Assembly: GCF_029931775.1 (NCBI RefSeq)
Contig: NC_079312.1
Span: forward strand, 7,757,821-7,821,820
Length of the DNA stretch: 64,000 nucleotides
Direction of reading: 5' to 3'
From: Euleptes europaea
Taxonomy: Eukaryota > Chordata > Lepidosauria > Squamata > Sphaerodactylidae
Both the position numbers and the translations under genes were made by a program. Positions 53,569 to 64,000 of this stretch are shown one piece after another. The notes below the pieces were generated by a model that was not told where the DNA came from, ran no database searches, and worked only from the letters and a program-made list of their open reading frames with translations. How positions within the stretch are numbered: position 1 is the first letter of the stretch; each line of letters starts with the position of its first letter.

Positions 53569-54987
53569 CAGTGATGGCGAACCTTTTAGAGACCAAGTGC
53601 CCAAACTGCAACCCAAAACCCACTTATTTATCGCAAAGTGCCAACATGGCAATTTGCCCCCGCTGCCCAGCTGGGCGGCGCAGAGTCAGGGGAAGGGGGG
53701 GCTTTGAACTGCTCCGCCCAGAGATCTCCTACTATTATTACCTGGAGGTTGGCAACCCTAAGCATATAACAGCCGCGCAATACCCAACAATGTGGGGCTG
53801 CTGCTCTGCTGTATCCAAGTATAGCACATCCTCAAGTTAGTGTGTGCCCTAGAATTGCACTTAAAACTCCATGGTAGGGTTGCCAACCTCCAGGTGGCAA
53901 GTCTAGGAAATAAATGGAAAAGAACACCTATGCTGCAAAAATGTGTGTCACAACCCAAGATACAGCACAAGGCTCTACTGCTTACAGCAACTGTGAACAC
54001 AAGTATAAATACCAAAAAAGCTTGCACTTGTTTCAAATAGTATTGTTTAGTAACAATATACACTTTTCAGTACATGAACTACAATGGCAATAAATATTCC
54101 TATGTCAATACAATATTATTACAATACAAAGCCACAATACATGAACAACTTTAGAATTAAATAGAACAGCTATAGTAAATGTGTCTGTATCCCATGCAAC
54201 TGTATTAAAGTCTCCCAACAGAATTAATCCAGCAATAGCAGCCTAAGACGGTAACAGGCATACACAAAAAGCAATAAGCACAATTAAATAAGCAATAGCA
54301 GCCAAGATAGTTGAATAACAAGCATGCACAAGAAGCAGTAAGCACAAAATTAGAAGGAGGGGGGGCAAGGGAAACAGGAGTTCCCTTTCTGTGCTTGCAA
54401 GTAATGAGCCAAACGGTTCTTTAGATGTTAAACCCTCTCTGTGACGAACACACTGAAGCCTGTGTCAGTCTAGGGGCGGTGGGAAGGCAGCAAGGTCTCA
54501 ATGGAAATTAATAATGAGGGAACACTTACTAGTCCTGCTGAATTGAAAAAATAAATGTGAGTGCTCTGTGCACGCTGTAGACGCGCGCTCCGTTTTGCCT
54601 GCTGTGGAGCAGGGAGAAAGAAGTATGTGATGACTTCAGCGACAGGACAAAGAGATCTCCCGCAGAGAAATTTGCAATGAGACAATAGCTAGCAAAGCTG
54701 CGGCTGGCAATAAAGATTGTAAAGTTAATGATAGCAATCAAGCTGAAAAGGGGAGAAGGCACCTTCAAAGGAAGTTGAAACGCCTGGAGGAAGCAGCGAC
54801 TCATCCGAAGGCAGCCTGCCAGTAAAGATGAATAACAATCCCGGTGTGGCCGGGAGCCCCAGGAGTCCGGGGAAGTGGGGGCTTTGAACTGATCCGGACA
54901 GCACTGAGTAGTTCAAAGCTCCCGCGGCCCAGCTGGGCGGCGCAGAATCCGGGGAAGGAGGGGCTTTGAACTGCTCGGGGCAGCGCG
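53569..54987. mobile_element. Composite hAT-like insertion private to unit 3
   Basis: Left end CAGTGATGGCGAACCTTTTA is a hAT-type terminus, inserted into GTTATAG...GGTCACCAAGG, which is uninterrupted in 1b. No matching right terminus is seen. GC-rich near-repeats at about 53667-53720, 54845-54925 and 54930-54985 (GCCCAGCTGGGCGGCGCAGA) flank an AT-rich middle. A perfect 19-bp inverted repeat (53741-53759, 53876-53894) marks another nested element. Confidence 0.65.
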
Positions 54988-54989
54988 GA

Positions 54990-55130
54990 GGGTCACCAAG
55001 GAGAAGACTGGGGTTGCTGTGCAGAAGAAGGCAATGGCAAACCACCTCTGCTCATCTCTTGGCTTGACAACCCCACGGTCTTGGGCTCGCCATGAGCTGG
55101 TTGCAACTTAATGGCACAAAATTGTTGTTA
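54990..55130 (+). repeat. SINE tail (GGCAATGGCAAACCACCTC), unit 3
   Basis: Resumes GGTCACCAAGGAGAAGACTG after the composite insertion. Same as 18645-18790. Confidence 0.55.
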
Positions 55131-55289
55131 TTATTTATAGGACTCGTTTAGCAGAAATCTGAAACAAGTCTTGAGTATTAAATATGACATGTTAGGCAAT
55201 GCAAGATTTGGTATTACCTATATAGAAATATAATGCAGTGGCAGCAAGACAACAGACAGCAACAAGTAGTTTGTATTAGTAATGTCGTC

Positions 55290-55335
55290 CATTCCCTGAC
55301 CTGGATAGCTTAGGTTAGCTCAAACTTGTCAGGTC
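55290..55335 (+). repeat. 5S-SINE head, split by retroposed insert
   Basis: Up to AACTTGTCAGGTC; continues at 56248. Confidence 0.75.
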
Positions 55336-56247
55336 CACCCAAGATATGACAACAATTATGTCAATGGAAAAAAAAAGATTCTACTAAGGAGATGACGATT
55401 GAATGCTATGTGGAAATGGTGATAAAATCTGGAAAAAATGACAATGAATTAGAACAATTTATTTTTAAAGAGGTAGCTGCAAGTGACCAGCTGGCAATGA
55501 GAGAGAGCAACATGAGAGAACTCAATACCTCTACAATCTACTTGTCTGAGTTATTGCTGACCGGAGGAACATTATTATCCCAAGAAAACACTTCCTGGCA
55601 GCCAGCGATGGAGGGAGACATGACGAAGGATTTTACCAAGAAGCTGCTGGAAATTATAACAAGAAGCCAATGGATACAATCACTGGGATCTTCTTTTATA
55701 TTTTCAGAGGCCAGAATTGAAGCTACTATATTGAAAAACGGGAGGTGGGGATTGGGAAATAAAGAAGGACTGGCAGATCCCCTCCCAAAACAAGATAATG
55801 GCTAAAATGATGCTTATTTTTGGGGTGTAAGGGAGCCACGGTGGATTTACTTTGATGAATTTCTAATGGGAAAATTTGTTTATGTATTGATCTAATCCCT
55901 TTATTATAGAATAATAGAATGTTATATAGAGACAATGATGATAATATTATAACTAGGTAGGACTTGAAATTGCTTATAGAAGTAGTATAGATAGCTTAAA
56001 GCAAGTCTGTATGAGAGAAAATAAGGATTAGAAATTAATTTGAAATGCAAAAGTGTTAACCAGTAGAATTAGTGACTGAAGAAGATGCGGGGAAGTCACA
56101 TATAGCAGTAGCATTGAATATTATAGATAACATATTCTCAGTAATAGCAATGAACTTTTTTTGTTACAAGCAGTTACAACTGAATATATTGTTGAGATAT
56201 GTTTATTTTTGTTGAATTGTAGAAAATAATAAAAATAATTAAAAAAA
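55336..56247 (+). mobile_element. Unrecognised 912-bp retroposed insert with 137-codon ORF
   Basis: Flanked by a 13-bp duplication AACTTGTCAGGTC (55323-55335, 56248-56260). Ends AATAAAAATAATTAAAAAA, so it was copied by L1-type retroposition. An ORF at 55392-55805 encodes 137 residues starting MTIECYVEMVIKSGKNDNEL, including RESNMRELNTSTIYLSELLL, DMTKDFTKKLLEIITRSQWI and a C-terminal PLPKQDNG. It is acidic in the first half, with no zinc finger, RT motif or signal peptide that I recognise. It could be the 3' part of a LINE I do not know, a HAL-type half element or a processed copy of a host gene. Present in unit 3 only. Confidence 0.7.
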
Positions 56248-56430
56248 AACTTGTCAGGTCTTGGAAGCTAAGTAGGGTTGACCCTGGTGAGTACTTGGAT
56301 GGGAGTCTACGTGTCTAAGCAGAGACAGGCAATGGCGAACCACCTCTGGACATTTCTTGCCTTGAAAAGCCTCCTGGGTTGCCATAAGTTGGCTGTGACT
56401 TGATGGCACTTTCCACCTCTGCCAGTATAG
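56248..56430 (+). repeat. 5S-SINE body, right part
   Basis: GGTCTTGGAAGCTAAGTAGG, GTGAGTACTTGGATGGGAGT, tail TTGGCTGTGACTTGATGGCA. Confidence 0.8.
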
Positions 56431-56470
56431 TCCACCGGCCTATTCTGTGTGTTGAAACATCAGCGTGAGA

Positions 56471-56517
56471 GAGCCAGCATGGTGTAATGGTTAAGAGTGG
56501 TGGTTTGGAGCGGTGGG
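56471..56517 (+). repeat. Type C SINE head remnant
   Basis: AGCCAGCATGGTGTAATGG to GGTTTGGAGCGGTGGG. Remainder deleted. Orthologue of 19187. Confidence 0.7.
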
Positions 56518-56770
56518 CGTTGATTAGGCTGCCTTCGTGCAAACGTTTTGTGCAGCTTTGGCTTCCAAATTGGACAGTGTCCTCTAATTGCCCATTTTTC
56601 CAGGTTTCCTCCATCTTTGTCCCAATTTTTCCAGCGATCCTGCCTACATCAGCACCATTTTCCTTCCATCAGCCCTATGTGGCTCAGAGCAGCTTACAAC
56701 ATGTTACACATGTTACATCCTCACATGTTGGTGTTTAAGAGCCATGGGTGTTAAGAGCCACGTTGGTGAC

Positions 56771-56885
56771 GAGAGCCAGCATGGTGTAGTGGTTAAGAGC
56801 CATGTTCGTGTCAAGAGCCAGCATGGTATAGTAGTTAAGAGCAGTGAACTCTAATCTGGAGAAGAGGGCTTGATTCCCCACTCCT
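56771..56885 (+). repeat. Stacked type C SINE heads
   Basis: AGAGCCAGCATGGTGTAGTGG and AGAGCCAGCATGGTATAGTAG in tandem. The second runs to TTGATTCCCCACTCCTCC and is the uninterrupted counterpart of 20440. Confidence 0.65.
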
Positions 56886-57640
56886 CCATAAATTGGGAGG
56901 GGTAGCAAATACGATAGAAGAGAGAGCCAGGATACAGGATGATCTTGACAGGCTGGAGGATTGGGCTAAAACTAATAAAATGCCCTTCAACAAAGATAAA
57001 TGTAAAGTCCAGATCACGCGAAGTGATGGTATCGCTTTACTCTGCTCTGGTTAGACCTCACCTACAGTACTGTGTTCAGTTTTGGGCATCGCAATTTAAG
57101 AAAGATGTAGGCAAGTTGGAACATGTCCAGAGGAGGGCAACAAAGATGGTGAGGAGTCTGAAGATCAAGTCCTGTGAGGAAAGGTTGAAGGAGCTGGGTA
57201 TGTTTAGCCTGAAGAGGAGAAGACTGACAGGTGATATGAAAACCATCTTCAAGTACTTGAAGAGCTGTCACAGAGGATGGTGCCAAGTTGTTTTCTGTTG
57301 CCCCCGAAGGTCTGACCAGAACCTACAGGTTGAAATTAAATCAAAAGAATTTCCGTCTAGGCATTAGGAAGAATTTCCTAACCACAGCTAGAGTGGTTTC
57401 TCAGTGGAACAGGAGGTGTTAAGCTCTCCTTCCCTGGAAGTTTTAAAGATGAGGTTAGATGGCCATCTGTCAGCAATGCTGATTCTATAACCTTAGGCAG
57501 ATCATGAGAGAGAAGGCATCTTGGCCATCTTCTGGGCATGGAGTGGGGGTCTGGGGGGGAGGTAGTTGTGAATTTCCTGCATTGTACAAGGGGTGGGACT
57601 AGATGACCGTGGTGGCCCCTTCCAACTCTATGATTCTGTG
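56886..57640 (+). mobile_element. CR1 LINE 3' part, gene 3 intron
   Basis: [33 protein letters not shown]-type residues ([17 protein letters not shown]), [15 protein letters not shown], and 3' end CTCTATGATTCTGTGA. An internal deletion relative to 21084-21960 (GTAAAGTCC|AGATCACGCG). Confidence 0.88.
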
Positions 57641-57805
57641 AAGCCTGCTGGGTGACCTTGAGCCAGTCATAGTTCCCACAGAACCCTCTCAGCCCCACCA
57701 ACCTCACAAGGTGCCTGCTGTGAGGGAGAAGGGAAGGCAATTGTAAGCCACTTTGAAACTCCTTATGGTTGTGAAAAACAGGGTATGAAAACCAACTCTT
57801 CTTCT
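57641..57805 (+). repeat. Type C SINE, 3' part, unit 3
   Basis: AGCCTGCTGGGTGACCTTGA to AACCAACTCTTCTTC. Confidence 0.75.
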
Positions 57806-57906
57806 TTCCTTGTCTCTCGTTGTCTTTTAGAAGGTAAACATAGAAACGGATGACGTGGGAATGCATGACTCTTTTGTAGTAACTAGTCCATTTGTTTCCT
57901 CCCAAG

Positions 57907-57993
57907 CGATTCCCAAGCCTGGCCTCATCTCCTGGCTTCAGGAAAGTGAAGCACCATTTTCCCCAGACTCTGAAGATGAGGAGCGGTCAGCAG
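57907..57993 (+). CDS. KRAB-B exon, gene 3
   Basis: 87-bp exon, acceptor TTTGTTTCCTCCCAAG, donor GTGGGT, phase 1/1. IPKPGLISWLQESEAPF then SPDSEDEERSAG. Nearly identical to gene 1b. Confidence 0.86.
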
Positions 57994-58539
57994 GTGGGTG
58001 GTTAGATGTGTGCTGGGCCCCTTGGTTGGCTGGGGATGGAGGGGTTTCCATGGAGAGCAGCTAGATGTTTTGAATGGCCACAGTCCTTCAAGCTGGGAGC
58101 TCATGTACCCAGGGATGCCTCCCGCAGTTCCACTGACCTTTCCTTCCTCATAAAATTTCACATGGTATGGGAAGGCTGAAACAGTCCCGTTCCTCTCAGC
58201 GATGATCTAGATTTGTGGGTCTTGGATCTTGACTTATATCTCCCGATTCTGGGCTATCTACATTCCAGGAACAAGGATGGAGTTTTCAGGATTTTGTCTT
58301 CTACTTTGGTTGTGGCAAGAAGATTCTTTGGGAGAAGATTGTACAACAGGATGGATGGTGCAGGAGATTTAAACAGGGACATCAAACTATATTCCCTTTT
58401 TTATGTAGTTTGATCAATGTGAGCGTTGCTAGATCTGAGGAAAGATGAGGAATAGTTGCTGGGGTGGGTGTCCACTGTCAAGGAAATGATGAAAACCATT
58501 ATAACCATAAAGGAGAATATATACACAATGATACACTTT
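57994..58539. other. Intron after KRAB-B, gene 3
   Basis: Homologous to 22313-22864, including the GGGGTTTCCATGGA segment. No gene. Confidence 0.5.
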
Positions 58540-59255
58540 TGAGTAGCAGTGTGTGTGAACAAGACCTTGGGGTATGGGTGGACTGAAAGCTTAATATAAG
58601 CAGCCAGTTTGATGAAGCGGCAAAAAAGGCTAATGCTATCTTGGGGTGTATCAACAGAGGCATAACATCCAAAACGCAAGATGTCTCTTCTCTGCCCCTG
58701 CTCTATTCTGTCCACATCTTTTTTGAAGTGAGGCCTCCAGAACTGCACACAGTTCTCCAGGTGTGGCCTGACCAATGCAGTGTACAGCGGAACTATAACA
58801 TCTTGCGATTTGGATGTTAGGCCCCTGTTGATACCCCCCATGACCACATTCGCCTTTTTTGCTGCTGTATCACACTGGCTGCTCATGTTTAGCCTACAGT
58901 CCATCCGTACCCCAAGATCTTGTTCGCACACACTGCTACTCAGAAGAGTTTCCCCCAGCCAGTATGCATGCGTTTTTGTTACCCAGATGTAGAACTCTGC
59001 ATGTATCCTTCTTGAATTGCATCTTGATCTGATCTGTCCACTTTTCCAGTGTTTTCAGACTTGTAAATTTAATAATCCCTCCACCCCCTCATCCTGATCA
59101 TATATTAAAAATATTGAAAAGTACCAGGCCCAGAACTGAGCCCTGTGGCACCTCACTGGATATTTCCCTCCATTCAGATGAAATGCCAGTGACGACTACT
59201 TTTTGGGTGCAGTTCGCCAACCAGTTCTGTATCCACCTAACTATTTTAGAGTCTA
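58540..59255. repeat. Head-to-head CR1 fragments, unit 3
   Basis: Sense part about 58540-58682, antisense part about 58683-59255. The minus strand gives CEQDLGVRMDCRLNMSSQCD and [20 protein letters not shown]. Confidence 0.85.
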
Positions 59256-60252
59256 GGATCTTTTATGCATGAGTTGGATTTCCCTGCCTGGAACTGGGTT
59301 CATCGCACACTAAAGTAACCCGGGTTGGGGGAAAGTGTATGCATTGGCTTGAATGATCAGGGACGAAACTGTGTGCTAATCGAACCATGAATACAGAAAA
59401 ACAGTCTCGCAGCTGAAATAAAGTCCCACCCTTTCAAATGCTGCTCTGTAATTGGCTTACTTCGAGTGCTCCACATGAGAGATTTCCTTCCCCCCAGACC
59501 CAACTGCCGCATAAAAAGGCATTTTAGGAACAAAAAACAAAATAGGTAGCAATCTGAAAGGAGGGGAGAAATCCAAGCCTTGTTTTAAACAAGCCTTTCT
59601 TTTACTCAGAAAGAGCTCTGAGGTAGCAGGAAGCACTTGAATCCTCACTTCTTTACACACTACTTTGTGATTGGCTTTGAGAGAAGCCAATCTTCTGTTT
59701 CCCTGTTTAGCCACTTTGCTGCTTCGAGGAGGGGGTTAGAAAAGGGTGGGGCGTGATGGCGCGGGGAAGCTCAACCCAAGAATGGAGTATGCATGCTCTG
59801 TGACTCCGGAATGAGCTAGAATTCTTCCCTCATATACCTACCTGTGGTATCTTCTGTGGTGTTGAACTCCAATCTCTGATAAAATGTCCTCTTTTCTTAA
59901 TTATCCATAAGAGGTTCATGTAATTTTTTTTAAATAAATGAAACCACTCATATGAAAGCCTTTAGTCTAAATACAAATTGTGCCTTTTATACTAAAATAT
60001 TATTGAACCGTTGTATCAAAAGCTGTTGCGGAGTGTTAAGAATATCCATAGGGAGGCAGTGAACTCTTCAGATGAAAATCACAGATGAAGAGAGCCAAAG
60101 TTGCCTGTGTCCCATGGCCAGTTTAGAAACGAAATTAAAATAGAGAAAATAACTTGGTCTGCATTCACTTTGCAAAAAGGTTAACTCTGTTATAACTCCA
60201 GATTATAGACTTACTTCCCCTTCTAATCAGAAAGCTTTGTTCCACCAGGTGG
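59256..60252. other. Intron of gene 3, partly private
   Basis: About 59265-59825 has no counterpart in 1b or 2 (they pass directly from the CR1 end to CTGCCCTCATATACC). From 59825 it rejoins the shared sequence. The private piece has no recognised gene; AATTGGCTT/TGATTGGCTT motifs are noted only. Confidence 0.5.
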
Positions 60253-60426
60253 AACCTGCTGGGTGTCCTTGGGCTAGTCACAGTTCTCTCAGAACTCTTT
60301 TAGCCCCACCTACCTCATAAGGTGCCTGTTGTGGGGAGAGGAAGGGAAGGCGATTGTATGTTGGTTTGATTCTCCTTAAAAGGTAAAGTTGGCATATAAA
60401 AACCAACTCTTCTTCTTCTTCTTCAG
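60253..60426 (+). repeat. Type C SINE tail abutting the finger exon, gene 3
   Basis: The tRNA-like head is deleted (GTGGAACC|TGCTGGGTGTCC), but the tail AACCAACTCTTCTTCTTCTTCTTCAG, which forms the splice acceptor, is kept. Confidence 0.85.
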
Positions 60427-62117
60427 GTATCAGGAAGGTTGGCGAGAATTATAGAGAACGATGTGGGGTTTCTTTCGAAACAACCAGCCGTGAAGTGGAG
60501 GAAGAGCCTTCTGGGAATCAAGAAGAGTCAAGGAGGCAGCAGGAAAACAAAGAGGAGAAGTCAGGGAATCAGTCTTTAGTTTTCCAGGCCAGTAGCTTGC
60601 TCAAAAAGCCAGCACAAGAAAAAAAACACAAGGGAAAGAGGAGGAATGAACCTTCTAAAAGTGGAGGAATATTGAGATGCGAATCCAACTTTTCTTCCCA
60701 TCGGAGGATCCATACAGGGTATGAAACTTATAAATGCTCTGAATGTGGTAAAGGGTTCAGTAGGCTCGTCACCCTCACTTCTCATAAGAGAATCCATGTG
60801 AGCGAGGAACCATCTGAGAGTTCAGAGTGTGAAAACAGTTTTGGTCTGAGTGAAAGCCATACTTCCCATGAAAGAACCCACACAGAGCAAAAACCATGCC
60901 GATGCTCAGAGTGTAGGAAAAGGTTCAGGGGTAACACAATGTCTACTTGGCATCAGAGAATCCTTTCAGAGGAAAAACAATATAAATGCTTGGAATGTGG
61001 AAAGCGCTTCCGCCTGCGAGCACACTTCACTGCGCACCAGAGAATCCACTCCAAAGAGAAACCATATAAATGCTTGGAGTGTGGAAAGAACTTCACTCAC
61101 AAACAAGGACTCACTTCCCATCAGAAAATCCACACAAAGGAGAAGCCATATTTCTGCTTGCAGTGTGGGAAAACCTTCCGTTGGAGCACAGCCCTCACTT
61201 CCCATCAGAGAATCCACACAAAGGAGAAGCCATATGTGTGCTTGAAATGTGGAAAACTCTTCCGTTGGAGCACGGCCCTCACTTCCCATCAGAGAATCCA
61301 CACAAAGGAGAAGCCGTATGTGTGTTTGAAGTGTGGGAAAACCTTCCGTTTGAGGTTATCCCTCACTTCACACCTGAGAATACACTCAGGGGAGAAACCG
61401 TACCAGTGCACGGTATGTGGGAAATGCTTTAGTCAGAGTTCCCACCTTAGTTCCCACCGAAGAATCCATTCTGGAGAGAAACCCTATCAATGCCAGGAGT
61501 GTGGAAAAGGCTTCAGTCAGAGTTCACACCTGAAAGTACACCTAAGAATCCACACGGGAGAGAAGCCATATAAATGCTTGGAATGTGGAAACAGTTTCAC
61601 TTGCAGCCAGAACCTTACATCACATGAAAAAATCCACACGGGGGTGCAGCCATATAAATGCCTGGATTGTGGGAAAAGCTTCAGTCAGAGCTCAAGCCTT
61701 AAGGTACATCAAAGAGTTCACACAGGGGAGAAGCCGTATAAATGCATGGAATGTGGGAGAAGCTTCAGTCGGAGCTCAACCCTTACTTTACATCAAAGAG
61801 TCCACACAGGGGAGAAGCCGTATAAATGTATGGAATGTGGGAGAAGCTTCAGTCGGAGCTTAACTCTTACTATGCATCAAAGAGTCCACACAGGAGAGAA
61901 GCCATTTAAATGCATGGAATGTGGGAAAAGTTTCAATCAGCCCTCAAGCCTTAGGGTACATCAAAGAATCCACACAGGGGAGAAGCCGTATAAATGTATG
62001 AAATGTGGGAGAAGCTTCAGTAGGAGCTCACACCTGACTATGCATAAAAGAGTCCACACAAGAGAGAAGCCATTTAAATGCATAGAACATGGAAAGAGTT
62101 TTGGCAGTGACACATAA
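60427..62117 (+). CDS. C2H2 zinc-finger exon, gene 3 (16 fingers plus a cut 17th)
   Basis: With 51847-51861, 52963-53089 and 57907-57993 it makes a 1920-nt frame (about 639 aa). Opens with the shared linker ([20 protein letters not shown]), a finger remnant [14 protein letters not shown], then 16 fingers. Finger 2 (SESSEC) lacks a Cys and finger 3 ends HQRIL, lacking the last His. Helix -1/2/3/6 for fingers 4-16: LAHA, HQGS, WTAS, WTAS, LLSS, QSHS, QSHV, CQNS, QSSV, RSTL, RLTM, QSSV, RSHM. One array finger fewer than gene 2. Finger 17 begins [12 protein letters not shown] (second Cys is His) and runs out after DT*: the TAA at 62115-62117 comes from L1 sequence joined by deletion. Confidence 0.92.
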
Positions 62118-62344
62118 ACTGACAGTGAGACATAAAAGCCTCCTTTCTCACAGCCACTAATGAATCTCAGAGCATGAAACTACTCAGAACTCTCAACATT
62201 AATCCCCCCTCTGAAACAGTGAAAAAAGAGCAGCAACTAAGAGAATACTCAAGCCTGAATGTCAGTGGGAAATGGTCAAGATCCTGTCTGAAAAACAAAC
62301 TTACCACTTGTTATATAGCCTGGGTCTATAGCAACCTGTACTGA

Positions 62345-62589
62345 CTAAACTGAGGCTATTGTATTTTGGTCACATTATGAGAACACAAGAGTCACTGGAG
62401 AAGACAATCGTGATAGGAAACGTTGAGGGCAGCAGGAAAAGAGGAAGACCCAACAAGAGATGGATTGACTCAATAAAGGAACCTGCAGCCCTAAATTTGC
62501 AAGATCTGACAAAGGCTGTCAAAGACAGGACATTTTGGAGGACATTGATTCATAGGGTCGCCATGAGTCGAAAGCGACTTGACTGTACT

Positions 62590-62590
<1 letters not shown>
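62345..62590 (+). mobile_element. BovB 3' fragment nested in L1 (unit 3)
   Basis: GRPNKRWIDSIKEPAALNLQ, RRTFWRTLIHRVAMSRKRLD-like end. Same insertion point as 40930-41168. Confidence 0.88.

Positions 62591-62623
<33 letters not shown>
62591..62623 (+). repeat. (AC)n microsatellite, BovB tail (unit 3)
   Basis: About 33 bp of AC repeats. Homologous to 41169-41229. Confidence 0.95.
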
Positions 62624-62625
<2 letters not shown>

Positions 62626-64000
62626 TCTTACCAACTACACTTCTAGCTACATACTGCAGTGTGGCTGTAGGTACGGTTTGATACACCTGTATAATATGGC
62701 TAATGGATACCTGATAAGTATGGTATAATATAGCAGCTGTTAATTATGCAAGTTTTAAAGTTAAGTTATATGTAATGCAGTGTGGAAGGGTTATGTTGCT
62801 AATTCTTTTTCTTCCATTAAATACACCACTCCAGATAAGGAGCCATTTGTAGCTCTTGGGAAATAAATTATTCCCACATCTGGTGTTCCTTACCTCTAAA
62901 GAGGTGAGTTATCCCTTTCCCCTATAAGTTGTGTGTTAAAACAAGTTAATGTTTTTGAGGTTATTCTGAGTACAGGTCTTGTTTAAAGAAAAAGATGTAA
63001 TGACGTATATATGTTCCCTAGATGGAGATTACCATTGCAACCCTACTGGGATTAATTACTACAAATGGAGTAAATACACGCCCTTACAAATCAAATGGCT
63101 AATTCCAGGAAGTTTCTTACCCTTAATTGCAAAGGGCTGAACAATGCTATAAAAAAGAAGAAGAATTACAGATGTGTTGGTTAAACAAAAACTCTAAAAT
63201 GTAATAAAACTCCTGGAAGAGATGGGTTACAGCTGAATTTTACCAGAAATTTAAAGATCAGTTAGCTAAACCTTTAGCAATTATGTTCAGTGAAATCATG
63301 TAAAAAGGTATAACCCCACAGACATAGAAAGAAGCAAGAATAATTGTTCTTCCAAAAGAAGGTAGAGATGCAACTTTACCATCTTCCTACAGTCCAATCT
63401 CCCTTGTAAATCAAGACGCAAAAATATTCACTGCACTCTTAGCAGCCAGACTTAACGAATTTATTCACATATCAAGGAAGACCACACTGATTTCATTCAT
63501 AAACGCCAAATAGCCGATGATATATGTAGAACTCTAAAAGCTTTCTTTGAGCAATCTCTGCTGTGTACAACTGACCAACAGCTCAAGTAAAAGTGAATAA
63601 TTTCAGATCTAAATAGAAATACAGAGAGGAATTCGTCAGCGCTTTCCTCTATCTCCTTTACTGTTTGCTTTATCAATAGAACCACTAGCAGAAGCCATAT
63701 GTTCTAATGCAGACAATATTGGCATAAAAATAAATGGATTACACCACAAAATTAGTGTATTTGCTGATGATATAATCCTTTACATATGCCACTGTACATC
63801 TGCTATTATCAGGCTTCCAAATAAATTATGCCAAATCAGAACTAAGACCACTGAAGGTAGCACAGAAAACAGAAGATTATATTAAAGCAAAATACCGATT
63901 TAAATGGAATCCCATATCCTGGAAATATCTAGGGGTTAATATCTCCCCAAACTGACAATGTCTCAATCAGATAAACTATGATACTCTCATTAAAAAACTC

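Larger units (their letters stand above)
62108..64000 (+). mobile_element. L1 LINE, second copy, runs off window (unit 3)
   Basis: Starts inside ORF1 (AAACTGACAGTGAGAC matches 40698 of unit 2), carries the same BovB insertion, then jumps from AAACAAAAAC (about 63190) to TCTAAAATGTAATAA, skipping about 1.4 kb present in unit 2. RT motifs: TPGRDGLQLNF, EGRDATLPSSYSPISLVN, SIEPLAEAICSNADNIGIKI, and the catalytic VFADDIILYI (63750). Continues past the right edge. Confidence 0.88.

Overview
The window looks like nuclear DNA from a squamate reptile (lizard-type). It is packed with CR1, BovB/RTE and L1 LINEs, 5S-rRNA-derived and tRNA-derived SINEs, hAT-type DNA elements and Penelope-like fragments, and it carries a tandem KRAB/C2H2 zinc-finger (KZFP) gene cluster. 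All recognisable host genes are on the + strand. The species cannot be fixed from sequence alone. No LTR retrovirus, CRISPR array, tRNA gene or rRNA gene was recognised. SINE types are named here only for convenience. Type A has a perfect tRNA-like A box (TGGCTCAGTGG). Type B reads GGACTAGGATCTGG. Type C runs from AGCCAGCRTGGTGTAGTGG to a TTC-repeat tail.

Layout. (1) 1-5.7 kb: repeats, including an essentially full-length BovB inserted in a type A SINE. (2) 5.7-7.3 kb: terminal exon of a 17-finger gene (ZNF-0) whose upstream exons lie outside the window. (3) 9.6-15.9 kb: duplication unit 1a, with a promoter-like GC-rich block, a start-codon exon and a KRAB-A exon but no KRAB-B or zinc-finger exon. 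(4) 15.9-26.4 kb: unit 1b, with start exon, KRAB-A, KRAB-B and a 15-finger exon but no promoter-like block. (5) 26.8-44 kb: unit 2, a complete KRAB-A/KRAB-B/17-finger gene. (6) 44-47.8 kb: spacer with a hAT element. (7) 47.8-64 kb: unit 3, a complete KRAB gene whose last finger is cut by a deletion running into an L1.

Gene logic. The three complete paralogues share one architecture: an 83-bp exon with ATG and a five-residue N-terminus (MQPAQ), a 127-bp KRAB-A exon (phase 0 in, phase 1 out), an 87-bp KRAB-B exon (phase 1 to phase 1), and one large exon with a charged linker and the finger array. Summed exon lengths keep frame in all three and predict about 595, 650 and 639 residues. By family knowledge they are sequence-specific DNA-binding repressors that recruit TRIM28/KAP1, often against transposons. 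Targets cannot be read from the sequence.

Evolution. Shared and private insertions give a relative history. An L1 with a BovB inside it predates the split of units 2 and 3. A CR1 inside a type A SINE is shared by 1b and 2 only, while other indels group 1a with 2 and 1b with 3, so the units look like recombination mosaics. Most striking are a type C SINE that supplies the polypyrimidine tract of the zinc-finger exon acceptor in all three paralogues, Penelope-like fragments carrying a hammerhead-ribozyme-like core (one 25 bp upstream of a start-codon exon), and an unrecognised 912-bp retroposed insert with a 137-codon ORF.
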